This document shows positions 53,357 to 62,847 of a stretch of DNA of 64,000 bases, one piece after another (positions within the stretch are counted from its first letter, which is position 1; each line of letters starts with the position of its first letter). The notes below the pieces were generated by a model. The model did no database searches, was not told the origin of the DNA, and saw nothing but the letters and a program-made list of their open reading frames with translations. Both the position numbers and the translations under genes were made by a program. This DNA comes from Flavobacterium sp. GT3R68. GTDB taxonomy: Bacteria; Bacteroidota; Bacteroidia; Flavobacteriales; Flavobacteriaceae. Location of the stretch: contig NZ_VJZK01000001.1 of NCBI RefSeq assembly GCF_007109225.1, positions 268,731 to 332,730 on the forward strand, written 5' to 3'.

Positions 53357-54118
53357 TTACCAATCTTTTTCGGTTTGTACCGGTTTTCCTTGTACTTTTC
53401 TGGCGTTTACCTTGTCCTGGACTTTTTTCTCTTCATTGCTTACCGCATCCAGAAGATTTTCTACGCGTTGTTTAGAAATTCCGCCGGGTTTTGGTTTCGG
53501 TTGTCCGTCATTCCTGTCCTTTTCATCTTTTTTATCTTTTCCGTCGCCTTCTTTTTTATCGTCTTTCGGATCTTTCCCTTTATCCTTCTCGTCCTCTTTA
53601 TCTTTCCCGCCGCCTTTCTTCGGATCATCTTTTTTGTCCTGCTTCTTGTCGTCTTTTTTATCTTTATCTTTTTTATCATCCTTTTTCGGCGGATTGTCTT
53701 TCAGCATTTTTTTGGCCAACGCATAATTGTACCTGCTTTCTTCATCCTTCGGATTGTTTCGCAACGCATTTTTATAGGCCTCAACGGCAGCCGTATAATT
53801 TTTTTCTTTCATGTAGACATTCCCTAAATTATGGAACGCCTTGTGTTTTTCGGGTCGTACTTCGGCATTTTTGATGGCTTTTTCATAGGAAAATTTTGCT
53901 TCACCGGGTTGGTTTTGCCTGTAAATGGCGTTTCCTAAATTATACGATGCAATCGCTTTCTTTGGATTGTTGGATTGTGAAATCCGGTAATCCGCTTCGG
54001 CATCGGTAAATTTTTTAGAACTAAATTCTTCATTGGCTTTAGGCAAATGTTTGTCTTTTTCCTGAGCCGAAACGACCAAAGAAAGCAAAAGAAAACTATA
54101 TAAAATCAACTTTTTCAT
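53357..54118 (-). CDS. batC: TPR protein BatC with a Lys/Asp-rich linker
   Basis: 253 residues. Signal peptide (MKKLILYSFLLLSLVVSA), TPRs at about 25-135 (ASYNLGNAIYRQNQPGEAKFSYEKAI, KAFHNLGNVYMKEKNYTAAVEAY), then about 70 residues almost wholly of Lys, Asp, Glu and Gly (145-215), then a short conserved end with GGISKQRVENLLDAVSNEEKKV. The charged linker is low-complexity and probably disordered. Stop abuts the previous gene with one base to spare. Confidence 0.85.
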   Translation of the reverse strand: MKKLILYSFLLLSLVVSAQEKDKHLPKANEEFSSKKFTDAEADYRISQSNNPKKAIASYNLGNAIYRQNQPGEAKFSYEKAIKNAEVRPEKHKAFHNLGNVYMKEKNYTAAVEAYKNALRNNPKDEESRYNYALAKKMLKDNPPKKDDKKDKDKKDDKKQDKKDDPKKGGGKDKEDEKDKGKDPKDDKKEGDGKDKKDEKDRNDGQPKPKPGGISKQRVENLLDAVSNEEKKVQDKVNARKVQGKPVQTEKDW

Positions 54119-55156
54119 TTATTCTTTTTCATTAAATAGATTCAATTTTTTCAGCCATTGCGTTTTTCTTTCCAAAAAGAAAACATCAAGGAACAGCAAT
54201 CCGAAAGCAATCCCTAAAAACCATTGAAATTGCGAATTGAAATCAGTGAACTGCTGCGTTTCAAATTCAGTCTTTTCAATATTATCCAAAGCATTTTTTA
54301 CGTATTCCAATACTTCTTTGGTATTGTTCCCGTTCACATAACCGCCTTTGGTATTTTTGGCAATTGTTTTCAGGCTTTCCTCATTCAGTTTCGTAATCAC
54401 GACCTCATCGTTCTGGTCCCTTTTGAAACTTTGAACATGACCGTTCACTTTTAATGGGATTGGCCCTCCTTTTGTGGTTCCAATCCCAATCGTAATGATC
54501 TTCAGTCCTAATTTATTGGCTTCTTCTGCCGCCTCATTAGCACCCTCCGAATGGTCTTCGCCATCGGAAATCAAAATCAACAGTTTATTCGTTTGTTTGT
54601 CATCATCAAAATACGTTGACGACAACTTTATCGCTTCATCCAATGACGTTCCCTGTGAGGAAACCATAGTCGTATTCATGCTTTGCAGAAACATTTTCGC
54701 CACGCTGTAATCGGTTGTGATGGGCAAAACGGGAAAAGCGCTTCCGGCATATGCCACGATTCCGATCCGGTCGCCGGCCAACTGATTGATGATTTGTGAT
54801 ACCACCTGTTTGCTTTTCTCCATTCGGCTTGGCGCGACATCTTCGCAGAGCATGCTTTTAGATAAATCCACAGCAAAAACCACATCAATTCCTTCCCGTT
54901 TTACGGTTTCGGTTTTGGTTCCAATTTTCGGGTTGGCCAATGCGGTGATTAAGCTGGCTAAAGCCAAAATCAGTACCGAAAATTTTAAGATGTTCTTAAA
55001 AGATGATTTCTCGGGACTCAGTTTTTTTACCAATTCCAAATCTCCGAATTCGCGTTGTTTTTTTCGTTTCCAATACTGATTATATAGGAACAGCAGCACC
55101 AAAATTGGTACCAGAAATAAAAGATATAAATATTTTTTTTCGTCTAATTCGTACAT
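54119..55156 (-). CDS. batB: VWA-domain protein BatB
   Basis: 345 residues with N-terminal and C-terminal membrane helices around a von Willebrand A domain. MIDAS motif DLSKS in VVFAVDLSKSMLCEDVAPSR, so Mg binding is intact; LILISDGEDHSEGA supplies the acidic MIDAS residues. Starts with a KEEFELD-type basic end next to helix one. Second of the two VWA proteins of the operon. Confidence 0.9.
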   Translation of the reverse strand: MYELDEKKYLYLLFLVPILVLLFLYNQYWKRKKQREFGDLELVKKLSPEKSSFKNILKFSVLILALASLITALANPKIGTKTETVKREGIDVVFAVDLSKSMLCEDVAPSRMEKSKQVVSQIINQLAGDRIGIVAYAGSAFPVLPITTDYSVAKMFLQSMNTTMVSSQGTSLDEAIKLSSTYFDDDKQTNKLLILISDGEDHSEGANEAAEEANKLGLKIITIGIGTTKGGPIPLKVNGHVQSFKRDQNDEVVITKLNEESLKTIAKNTKGGYVNGNNTKEVLEYVKNALDNIEKTEFETQQFTDFNSQFQWFLGIAFGLLFLDVFFLERKTQWLKKLNLFNEKE

Positions 55157-55162
55157 AACATT

Positions 55163-56164
55163 TTAGATAAAGCTCTTGAAAAGAGTGTTTCGCAATCCAA
55201 TTTCAATCAAAAGCAGCATTCCTGCCAAAAGGGCAAACGGTCGGAATTTTTCATCAAAATCGTAAAATTTTAATTCCTCGATTTCGGTGGTTTCCAGTTT
55301 ATTGATTTCATCATATATCGTTTCAAGTTTTTTATTGCTGGTAGCCCTGAAATATTTTCCTCCGGTCTTTTCCGCGATGGATTTCATTAATCTCTCATCG
55401 ATTTCTACTTTCATCATTCGGAATAGAAACTGGCCATTTGGGGCAATCGCATAGGGGAATTCCGCCATTCCGTTGGTTCCGATTCCGATGGTATATACCT
55501 TGATTCCGTATTCTTTTGCAATCTCTGATGCTGTTTCCGGCTCAATAAACCCTGAATTATTTACCCCATCGGTCAACAGAATGATAATTTTACTTTTGGC
55601 TTCGCTGTCTTTCAAACGGTTCACCGCAGTGGCCAATCCCATTCCGATTCCCGTTCCGTCCTGCAATACATTGTCGTATTTAATACTTCTGATCGCTTCC
55701 AGTACCACTGCTTTATCACTGGTTACCGGCGTTTTGGTATAGGCTTCCGAAGCATAAACCACTAATCCGATGCGGTCATTCGGTCTTGCCTCGACAAAAC
55801 TTTCAGCCACGGTTTTTAGCCCTTCCATTCGATTCGGCTTCAAATCTTTGGCCAGCATACTTCCAGAAACGTCAATAGCCATCACGATATCGATTCCTTT
55901 TGTTGTTTTGGTTTTACTGCTGACATCAACCGTTCTTGGGCGCGCCATCGCGACGATTAAGGAACTCAACGCCAACAATCGGAGTGCGAATAAAAATGGT
56001 TTCAGTTTGGCCAAAAATGATTTCGATGTTTTGAATCCTTTAAGAGAACTGATTTTTAAGGTGGCCGTCTGCTGATTGCGTTTCCAAATTTGCCATACAA
56101 TCAAAAGTGGCAGTAAAAGGAACAACCAGAAAAAGCCCGGATCTAAAAAGGTTACATTTCCCAT
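55163..56164 (-). CDS. batA: VWA-domain protein BatA
   Basis: 333 residues, same layout as BatB: two N-terminal helices (FWLFLLLPLLIVWQIW, LALSSLIVAMA), MIDAS motif DVSGS in MAIDVSGSMLAKDLKPNR and ILLTDGVNNSGF, C-terminal helix. Its start overlaps the stop of the preceding 543-residue gene by one base (TAATG). Confidence 0.9.
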   Translation of the reverse strand: MGNVTFLDPGFFWLFLLLPLLIVWQIWKRNQQTATLKISSLKGFKTSKSFLAKLKPFLFALRLLALSSLIVAMARPRTVDVSSKTKTTKGIDIVMAIDVSGSMLAKDLKPNRMEGLKTVAESFVEARPNDRIGLVVYASEAYTKTPVTSDKAVVLEAIRSIKYDNVLQDGTGIGMGLATAVNRLKDSEAKSKIIILLTDGVNNSGFIEPETASEIAKEYGIKVYTIGIGTNGMAEFPYAIAPNGQFLFRMMKVEIDERLMKSIAEKTGGKYFRATSNKKLETIYDEINKLETTEIEELKFYDFDEKFRPFALLAGMLLLIEIGLRNTLFKSFI

Positions 56165-57795
56165 TATTCAACAGCTTTTTTAAGTTCAACAGAATTTAAT
56201 ACGCGTTCCGAAATCTGCTCTGCATATTTATCACCTTCTTCGTGCACGATGATAAGCTGCTGCAGTCCGCCATCCTGGCTGAATACTAAAATTTCGTAAT
56301 ACAGTTTGACACTTTTTTTTCGGATGCCATCTATTTTTGAAAAAGTCCCATATCCTTTACGCCCGCTGATTCCTTCTTTGGTCTCAAAATCTTCCTGTTT
56401 GATAATCATATTTTGTGCCCCCTGCGCTTCCAAAGCCTGCAATGAACCTTCAATAGATTTTGACAAATCCAGTGCGCCTTCCTGTTTGTATTTTATTGTG
56501 GAAACCATCAGGTAAAAATTATCGGTAAGGCTTCCATAGGCAAACGACTGCATTTCCTTTATCAGCGCCATCCCGTCTTTTGGCAATGATTTGGTCAAAT
56601 CGATTCGCTTCAGGACTTTTGGGGTTTCCACCGCTACCGCCGGATTTCCATATTCACTAAAAACCCAGTCGCCTTCGACTAACTCTTTTGTAGGATGACC
56701 GATAATGGTATCTTTTACATATTCGAATCCCTTGGTCGCTATAAAATAAGTTGCTGTGGCAGTAAGTAATAAAACCACGGCCAACAACGCCAGCAGGATT
56801 CGCTTGCTGCGTTGTTTTTTCAGTAAAAGCTGGGCCTGTTTCTGTTTTTGCGCTTCATTCAAAACCGAATCCTCAGGTAATTCCACCTCAACCGGGATGG
56901 AATTGTCTATCGTTAAAATGGCTTTCTCTATTTTTTTACGATCTTCGGCAATTTCAAAATCAAGCGGTTTAGATTTTGCAAATTTTACTAAATCTGCATG
57001 TTTCAAAACCTTTTCCAGATTTTCTAAAGTATCGGTTGCCAATGTCATTTTCTTTTTCAGGGAAACTGCGCGAAGTCCGATAATTAATTCAGATGTGGTG
57101 CTTTCCATCGCCGGTATTTCAATGGCTTCTTCTATATAATTTCTGGCAATATCCGTCAATTCACTGTAATAGGTTTTGATTTCCCCCTTTTGCCAAAGCT
57201 CTTTCTTTTCCAAATTTTGCAATAACGTAGTCGCTTTTTCTATTGGAGTTCTAAAAATCTCAGCCTCGATTTTTTTCTTTTGGTATTTTTTGGTCAGCCA
57301 AAATACCAACGCTCCTATTCCGACAATCAACAATAAGAAAAGGATATAAACCCAAATCGAACGTGAAGATTCCGCGGCAGCTATAGGCTTGATGTCAAAC
57401 ATTTTCTGTTGTAAGGTGTCAACCGCCACATTGGCAATTTCTACAGCAATACTATCCGTTAAAAACGATTTGTTATTGATGATTACTTTCAGGCTTGGGA
57501 TGGTATATTTCCCGCTGTCAAATTGGGTCAATCCATATTTTTTGACCAATTCATAACGGTCGCCTTTTTTGATGGTATCGACCACATAAGAACGGATAAC
57601 TTCCAGTTTACCAAAATTGGCTGAAGTTGGAAAAACCACATTCGATAACGTATCAACGTTGGTTTTCAGCGTTAAATTGAATTGTGCTCCAATTTTATTT
57701 TTGGTAGTGTCAATGCTCGTTTCCACTCTTTTCTGCTGGGCAAAAATGCTGGTGGAGATTAGAATCAATACGTAAATGTAAAATTTGTTTTTCAT
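56164..57795 (-). CDS. BatD-like membrane protein of the Bat operon
   Basis: 543 residues. Signal peptide, beta-rich region at 20-130 (NKIGAQFNLTLKTNVDTLSN), a helix at about 147-167, a long cytoplasmic helical region with YSELTDIARNYIEEAIEIPAMESTTSE, a second helix near 340-360 and a C-terminal alpha/beta domain (LVSTIKYKQEGALDLS-like, MVSTIKYKQEGA). The front half looks like a short BatD and the YSELTDI region is like DUF4381; the rest I do not recognise. Between the DUF58 gene and batA, so part of the same machine. Confidence 0.7.
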   Translation of the reverse strand: MKNKFYIYVLILISTSIFAQQKRVETSIDTTKNKIGAQFNLTLKTNVDTLSNVVFPTSANFGKLEVIRSYVVDTIKKGDRYELVKKYGLTQFDSGKYTIPSLKVIINNKSFLTDSIAVEIANVAVDTLQQKMFDIKPIAAAESSRSIWVYILFLLLIVGIGALVFWLTKKYQKKKIEAEIFRTPIEKATTLLQNLEKKELWQKGEIKTYYSELTDIARNYIEEAIEIPAMESTTSELIIGLRAVSLKKKMTLATDTLENLEKVLKHADLVKFAKSKPLDFEIAEDRKKIEKAILTIDNSIPVEVELPEDSVLNEAQKQKQAQLLLKKQRSKRILLALLAVVLLLTATATYFIATKGFEYVKDTIIGHPTKELVEGDWVFSEYGNPAVAVETPKVLKRIDLTKSLPKDGMALIKEMQSFAYGSLTDNFYLMVSTIKYKQEGALDLSKSIEGSLQALEAQGAQNMIIKQEDFETKEGISGRKGYGTFSKIDGIRKKSVKLYYEILVFSQDGGLQQLIIVHEEGDKYAEQISERVLNSVELKKAVE

Positions 57796-57813
57796 TTTTT
57801 ATCTGACGGCCTT

Positions 57814-58680
57814 TTATGCTCTGGATTTGAAATAGCTTAATAATTTAGTCACATAACTTTCGTCCACGCGGGTATTTACGATTCCTGAGCCAGATTTCCG
57901 GAACGTTTCCCGGAAATAATTTACCTTATCGTAATAGTGTTTTTCATATTCCATACGGACCGATTTCGAACCAGTATTGACTACCTGGATTTCGCCGGTT
58001 TCTGCATCGAGCATCGAAACCATTCCCAAGTTGGGCATTTTTTCTTCGCGGATATCATACACCCGAATCCCGGTGATATCATGTTTTTTCGATGCGATTT
58101 TTAGGGTTTGTTCGTACTCAGCGGTCATGAAATCGGAAATTACGAAAACAATGGCTTTCTTTTTTTGAGTACCGGATAAAAACTTCAATGCCTGCGCCAC
58201 ATCGGTCTTATGACTTTTGGGTTCAAACTCGATCAGTTCACGGATAATACGGAGTACATGGGATTTTCCTTTTTTGGGAGGAATATACAATTCGATTTGG
58301 TCTGAAAACAAAATCAATCCAATCTTATCGTTGTTTTGTGTGGCGGAAAAAGCCATCGTAGCAGCGATTTCGGTAACAATGTCTTTTTTGAATTGGTTTC
58401 TGGAACCAAAACTTTCCGAGCCACTGATATCAACCATCAACACCATCGTCAATTCTCGTTCTTCCTCAAAAACCTTAATGTAGGGTTCATTGTAACGTGC
58501 CGTAACATTCCAGTCAATCGAGCGGATATCATCACCATATTGGTATTCCCGAACTTCGCTGAAAGTCATTCCGCGCCCCTTAAAAGACGTATGATATTCT
58601 CCCGAAAAGATATGATCGCTCAGTCTTCGGGTCTTAATTTCGATTTTTCTTACTTTTTTTAAAAGATCTTTTGTTTCCAT
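57814..58680 (-). CDS. DUF58 protein of the Bat operon
   Basis: 288 residues, cytoplasmic. DUF58 core RGMTFSEVREYQYGDDIRSIDWNVTAR at about 36-60, then a VWA-like fold with MIDAS motif DISGS in VLMVDISGSESFGSRN. DUF58 proteins always pair with MoxR AAA proteins and are thought to be their partners in chaperoning. 87 bases after the MoxR gene. Confidence 0.9.
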   Translation of the reverse strand: METKDLLKKVRKIEIKTRRLSDHIFSGEYHTSFKGRGMTFSEVREYQYGDDIRSIDWNVTARYNEPYIKVFEEERELTMVLMVDISGSESFGSRNQFKKDIVTEIAATMAFSATQNNDKIGLILFSDQIELYIPPKKGKSHVLRIIRELIEFEPKSHKTDVAQALKFLSGTQKKKAIVFVISDFMTAEYEQTLKIASKKHDITGIRVYDIREEKMPNLGMVSMLDAETGEIQVVNTGSKSVRMEYEKHYYDKVNYFRETFRKSGSGIVNTRVDESYVTKLLSYFKSRA

Positions 58681-58767
58681 TTATTTTTAAAATTGTTTAA
58701 AGCTTTAAAAGTCTAAGATTTCAAATGCGTTGCATGGCAATCCAAAATTTTAACATTAAACAAATTT

Positions 58768-59772
58768 TTACGGAACTTCAATTTCGTTTACGATTTTATT
58801 GATAATATCAACAGAAGTAATATTTTCGGCTTCCGCTTCATACGTAATCCCGATTCGGTGACGCAATACATCATGTACGACTGCGCGCACATCTTCCGGA
58901 ATCACATAGCCACGACGTTTGATGAATGCATAACATTTAGCGGCATTGGCCAAATTGATACTTCCACGCGGGGAAGCTCCAAAACTGATTAATGGCTTCA
59001 AATCGGCCAACTTATATTTTTCCGGATAACGGGTAGCGAAAACAATGTCCAGAATGTACTTTTCGATTTTTTCATCCATATAGACCTCGCGGACAGCTTC
59101 CTGCGCGCGGATAATTTGTTCCACAGAAACCACCGGGTTTACTTTTTCGTAAGCTCCTTTCAGGTTTTGACGAATTACCATACGCTCCTCATCCATTTTC
59201 GGATAATCGATAACGGTTTTCAACATAAAACGGTCGACCTGAGCTTCAGGAAGCTGATAGGTTCCTTCCTGTTCGATTGGATTTTGAGTTGCCAATACTA
59301 AAAATGGTCGCTCCAGTTTAAATGTCGTGTCGCCAATGGTCACCTGTTTTTCCTGCATCGCTTCTAGTAAAGCCGACTGCACTTTGGCAGGGGCACGGTT
59401 AATCTCATCGGCAAGGATGAAATTGGCGAAAATTGGGCCTTTTTTTATAGAAAATTCGTTTTGTTTGATGTTATAAATCATGGTTCCAACCACATCGGCC
59501 GGTAATAAATCCGGTGTAAACTGAATCCGGCTGAAAGAACCGTGTACTGCTTGTGCCAACGTATTAATGGCTAAGGTTTTGGCTAAACCGGGAACACCTT
59601 CCAGCAAAATGTGACCCTGCCCCAAAAGTCCAATCAGCAATCGTTCTACCATGTGTTTCTGGCCGACAATCACTTTATTCATTTCCATGCTGAGAAGGTC
59701 TATAAAAGCACTTTCTCTTTCTATTTTTTCATTAATTGCTCTAATGTCTAAAGTAGTTGTATTTTCTTCCAT
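58768..59772 (-). CDS. MoxR-family AAA ATPase
   Basis: 334 residues. Walker A GVPGLAKT, Walker B ILADEINRAP, sensor ATQNPIEQEGTYQLPEAQVDRF. MoxR proteins act as chaperones that insert cofactors or assemble complexes with VWA proteins. First gene of the Bat operon (MoxR - DUF58 - BatD-like - BatA - BatB - BatC - BatD - BatE). Upstream at 59819-59826 is a near-consensus TCAATTTG on the minus strand. Confidence 0.95.
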   Translation of the reverse strand: MEENTTTLDIRAINEKIERESAFIDLLSMEMNKVIVGQKHMVERLLIGLLGQGHILLEGVPGLAKTLAINTLAQAVHGSFSRIQFTPDLLPADVVGTMIYNIKQNEFSIKKGPIFANFILADEINRAPAKVQSALLEAMQEKQVTIGDTTFKLERPFLVLATQNPIEQEGTYQLPEAQVDRFMLKTVIDYPKMDEERMVIRQNLKGAYEKVNPVVSVEQIIRAQEAVREVYMDEKIEKYILDIVFATRYPEKYKLADLKPLISFGASPRGSINLANAAKCYAFIKRRGYVIPEDVRAVVHDVLRHRIGITYEAEAENITSVDIINKIVNEIEVP

Positions 59773-59982
59773 AGTCTTATTTTTAAGTCGTGAAATTAGT
59801 GTCTTTATTATAACAGTGCAAATTGAATTTTTTTTTAGAAGTAAAATGTTAACAATGAGTTAAAACTTGGGGGAAGCCGTTGGGTTTAAGGATGATTTGT
59901 GATTTTGTTTTTATATTTTTAAGAACTGCATTTTTCATCTAACGAAAAAAGCATTTAAAGACATCTAAAATAAATACTACCA

Positions 59983-60738
59983 ATGAAAAAAACAGCCTTA
60001 ATAACTGGTGCAACAAGTGGAATCGGTCAAGCAACGGCACGGACTTTGGCAAAAAATAATTACAAGATTATTCTCTGCGGAAGAAGGGCCAACCGTTTGG
60101 AAGCCTTAAAGACCGAACTCTCGGAAATAACCGAAATCCACACGTTGGAATTTGATGTCCGTGATAAGAAAAAGGTCTTCGAATCAATCGCATTGCTCCC
60201 AAAGGAATTCTCTACCATCGATATACTGATTAACAATGCCGGAAATGCGCATGGAATGGATCCGATTCAAAACGGGGACATTGATGATTGGGACGCGATG
60301 ATAGACATCAATGTCAAAGGATTGCTGTATGTTTCCAAAGCGATAATTCCACAAATGATTGCACGGGAATCCGGACACATTATCAATATCGGATCCACTG
60401 CTGCGAAAGAAGTTTATCCTAACGGAAATGTGTATTGTGCCAGTAAACACGCCGTGGATGCAATCAATCAAGGGATGCGCATGGACTTGAATCCTCACGG
60501 GATTCGGGTTGGGGCAATTCACCCGGGAATGGTTGCCACCGAATTTTCAGAAGTGCGTTTTAAAGGTGATACGGACAGGGCGGCCAAGGTATATCAGGGA
60601 TTTCAGCCTTTACAACCCGAGGATATTGCAGATATTATTCATTTTGTCGTATCGAGGCCCTATCATGTTAACATAGCTGATTTAATAGTGATGAGTACGG
60701 CGCAGGCCAGTTCCACTATCGTGAAAAAAAATCTATAG
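59983..60738 (+). CDS. Short-chain dehydrogenase/reductase
   Basis: 251 residues. Cofactor loop TGATSGIGQ at 8-16, NNAGNAHG, Ser in NIGSTAAKE, and YCASK with catalytic Tyr and Lys. The GATSGIGQATA start and FDVRDKK spacing fit the YdfG/serine 3-dehydrogenase branch, which has broad hydroxy-acid activity; no precise substrate can be given. Divergent from the Bat operon. Confidence 0.88.
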   Translation: MKKTALITGATSGIGQATARTLAKNNYKIILCGRRANRLEALKTELSEITEIHTLEFDVRDKKKVFESIALLPKEFSTIDILINNAGNAHGMDPIQNGDIDDWDAMIDINVKGLLYVSKAIIPQMIARESGHIINIGSTAAKEVYPNGNVYCASKHAVDAINQGMRMDLNPHGIRVGAIHPGMVATEFSEVRFKGDTDRAAKVYQGFQPLQPEDIADIIHFVVSRPYHVNIADLIVMSTAQASSTIVKKNL

Positions 60739-60760
60739 TTCCCATTGAAAATTCCATAAA

Positions 60761-60790
60761 AAAAACAGCTATAAAAATATAGCTGTTTTT
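60761..60790. terminator. Bidirectional terminator between SDR and DUF4382 genes
   Basis: Perfect 13-bp stem, AAAAACAGCTATA (60761-60773) and TATAGCTGTTTTT (60778-60790), loop of four A. Flanking genes converge. Confidence 0.9.
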
Positions 60791-60809
60791 AATTTATTAT
60801 TTGAGACAA

Positions 60810-61610
60810 TTATGGGATGGTAAGACTGCCCATGTTGGTTATTTGCCCGTTAGTTACTACAACATTGTTAATAATTGATGCGCTTAATCCGGAACTTACA
60901 TCCGGAGTTAAAGTCACCGTATATGTTCCTGCCGGAATACCATTCAACTGAAAGACACCATCTGCATTAGCATAGGATGAAACAGTAATGTCCCCTACCT
61001 GAACCGAGGCCAGTATCTGGAGCCCGATTGGAGCTACAGTTCCTTTAATTACCCCGGAATTAGCAGTCGTCGAAACATGGATTACCGGATGTAAATTATA
61101 GTTTCCGGAGCCGCCGGCCTCTACAACAACAGAGTTTTCCACATCAAAATCCAATAAGAAATCATAAGTCGCACCTCCAACCAACTCTTGGTTAATCAGC
61201 AATTTCAGCCCGGACTGCTGGGCACTTGGCGTGTTTAGGACATGGCTGACACCATCAACAACTACTGTATTTTCATCACCTAGCAATAAACGTATCTGTC
61301 CTAAATGTCCCGATGGAACATTATTATCAGCCAATAAAACATTTACGCCACCGGATAAATCCAATAAATTATAAATTCCCGGAGTAATATTACCAATACT
61401 TACCCAGCCCCCTTCGTCGCTATTCGCATTTGTTTTAATTAAAACATCGATCACTTCGACATTCACCTCATCATAATCCCCTGGCGCATCTGTCATTCGC
61501 ACGGTAATTCGGGATGTTTGAGCAGAGTTGTCGTTATCGGCACAACTTAAAAACAAGCTGAAGAATGCAATCACTAAAAAACCTGCGGTAAAATTTTGGA
61601 CCTTTTTCAT
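60810..61610 (-). CDS. DUF4382 lipoprotein
   Basis: 266 residues. Signal ends FLSCADND with Cys23, acidic next residues as in surface lipoproteins. DUF4382 domain at about 33-175 (ITVRMTDAPGDYDEVNVEVIDVLIK, LNTPSAQQSGLKLLINQE), then a carboxypeptidase-regulatory-like Ig domain (GVIKGTVAPIGLQ, DGVFQLNGIPAGTYTVTLTP). Function unknown; likely carbohydrate or protein binding. Confidence 0.82.
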   Translation of the reverse strand: MKKVQNFTAGFLVIAFFSLFLSCADNDNSAQTSRITVRMTDAPGDYDEVNVEVIDVLIKTNANSDEGGWVSIGNITPGIYNLLDLSGGVNVLLADNNVPSGHLGQIRLLLGDENTVVVDGVSHVLNTPSAQQSGLKLLINQELVGGATYDFLLDFDVENSVVVEAGGSGNYNLHPVIHVSTTANSGVIKGTVAPIGLQILASVQVGDITVSSYANADGVFQLNGIPAGTYTVTLTPDVSSGLSASIINNVVVTNGQITNMGSLTIP

Positions 61611-61697
61611 ATTTTCAATTGTTTTAAATTAGTAAAATAATAACGGGAATATTTCTAATTTAGTACTATCTTCCAAATTATATAACCAGTTTTAGCA

Positions 61698-62840
61698 ATG
61701 ATTAACAAACGTTTGCTTATTAAAAACCTTTTGGCTCACAATGATGAAAGCAGTTTTTATGACAAAAAACGCCAGTTAAATTTACATACCCGGGAGGGGA
61801 AAGCGAAGTTTATAAAACACATATGTGCGCTCTCAAATTCCAATCCGCATAACAATTCCTATATCGTAGTTGGAGTTGAAGACCAGAATAATGAGATTGT
61901 TGGTGATGACTTTTTTGATGACAGCCGCATTCAGAATCTGGTCAATGCTTATCTGGAGAATCCGCCAAAAATACAATATGAAAACGTGCCCTTTCCAAAC
62001 CTGCCCAAAGACAAGGTAATCGGATTGGTCACCATAAAATCAAATCCGAAAGTTTCGCGATTTAAAAAAGGAATTCATACGATATTGCCTCACAGTATTT
62101 TTGTGCGTATTGGCAGCAATACCATTCCGGTTGAAGAATCCCCGGAGTTGAATTATCAAAATGTGGAAACGGTAACCGGTATTGAGAATAATTCCCGAAA
62201 CAGTATCGAATACACCTTGGACGGCGTCATCGATTTTATGAATCTCAGACACAAGGACATGTCCCCCAAATACAAAGTGTTTAAAGAATTATTTGTCATC
62301 TGTTGGGCTGGGGTTCCAAAAAAAATCCGGGAAACGAGTTATCTGTCAAGAGTGGATATTTCGTTGATTAACGAGCAGGTAAAATTATTTTACTCCGCAT
62401 TGGACGTGGTCACCATTGTTTTTGACGAAAGTACTTTTACGATTACCGAATATGTCGCTTTAGGTTTGAATGACAAGACCAGTTATTATCCATTGGAAAA
62501 AGTAACGCTTCATTTTCAGGACAACGGTTACTATAAAATGGAATCGGAGTTGTTGTTTCAGCCGCCTGAATTTAACCGAAAAATGCTGTATCATATTTAT
62601 AATACGAATTTATCGTTAATTTCCAAATTACAGAAGGGGTTGTTTTTATCCCCAAGAGAACGATTTGATTTAGAAAATCTACCTTCTACACTGATGATTT
62701 GTTATCTGAATGGTTTTGAAGAAGCCAAGCAAAAATTAATTAATGCCAAGCCGCTCTTAAAAGAGATTGAAAATTCCAATGTATATGTATCCTTTAAGGA
62801 ATCGATGCGTATTTTAAGAAAAATGAAATACGACATTTAG
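61698..62840 (+). CDS. AlbA_2 (Schlafen-like) domain protein
   Basis: 380 residues. The N-terminal 150 residues match the AlbA_2 domain: LKKN-type start LIKNLLAHNDESSFYDKKRQLNL, IKHICALSNSNPHNNSYIVVGVED, and KGIHTILPHSIFVRIGSNTIP. The ATP-binding label given to this family is doubtful since no P-loop is present. The C-terminal 230 residues are unrecognised (PKYKVFKELFVICWAGVPKK). Related domains occur in transcription regulators, Schlafen nucleases and defence proteins. It stands alone here. Confidence 0.78.
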   Translation: MINKRLLIKNLLAHNDESSFYDKKRQLNLHTREGKAKFIKHICALSNSNPHNNSYIVVGVEDQNNEIVGDDFFDDSRIQNLVNAYLENPPKIQYENVPFPNLPKDKVIGLVTIKSNPKVSRFKKGIHTILPHSIFVRIGSNTIPVEESPELNYQNVETVTGIENNSRNSIEYTLDGVIDFMNLRHKDMSPKYKVFKELFVICWAGVPKKIRETSYLSRVDISLINEQVKLFYSALDVVTIVFDESTFTITEYVALGLNDKTSYYPLEKVTLHFQDNGYYKMESELLFQPPEFNRKMLYHIYNTNLSLISKLQKGLFLSPRERFDLENLPSTLMICYLNGFEEAKQKLINAKPLLKEIENSNVYVSFKESMRILRKMKYDI

Positions 62841-62847
62841 TGGTTGG

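Noticed and set aside
53318..53827. A 169-residue plus-strand frame that looks very hydrophobic
   Set aside because: It is the mirror of the Lys/Asp-rich BatC segment: Lys codons read in reverse give Phe and Leu. BatC has signal peptide, TPRs and operon context.
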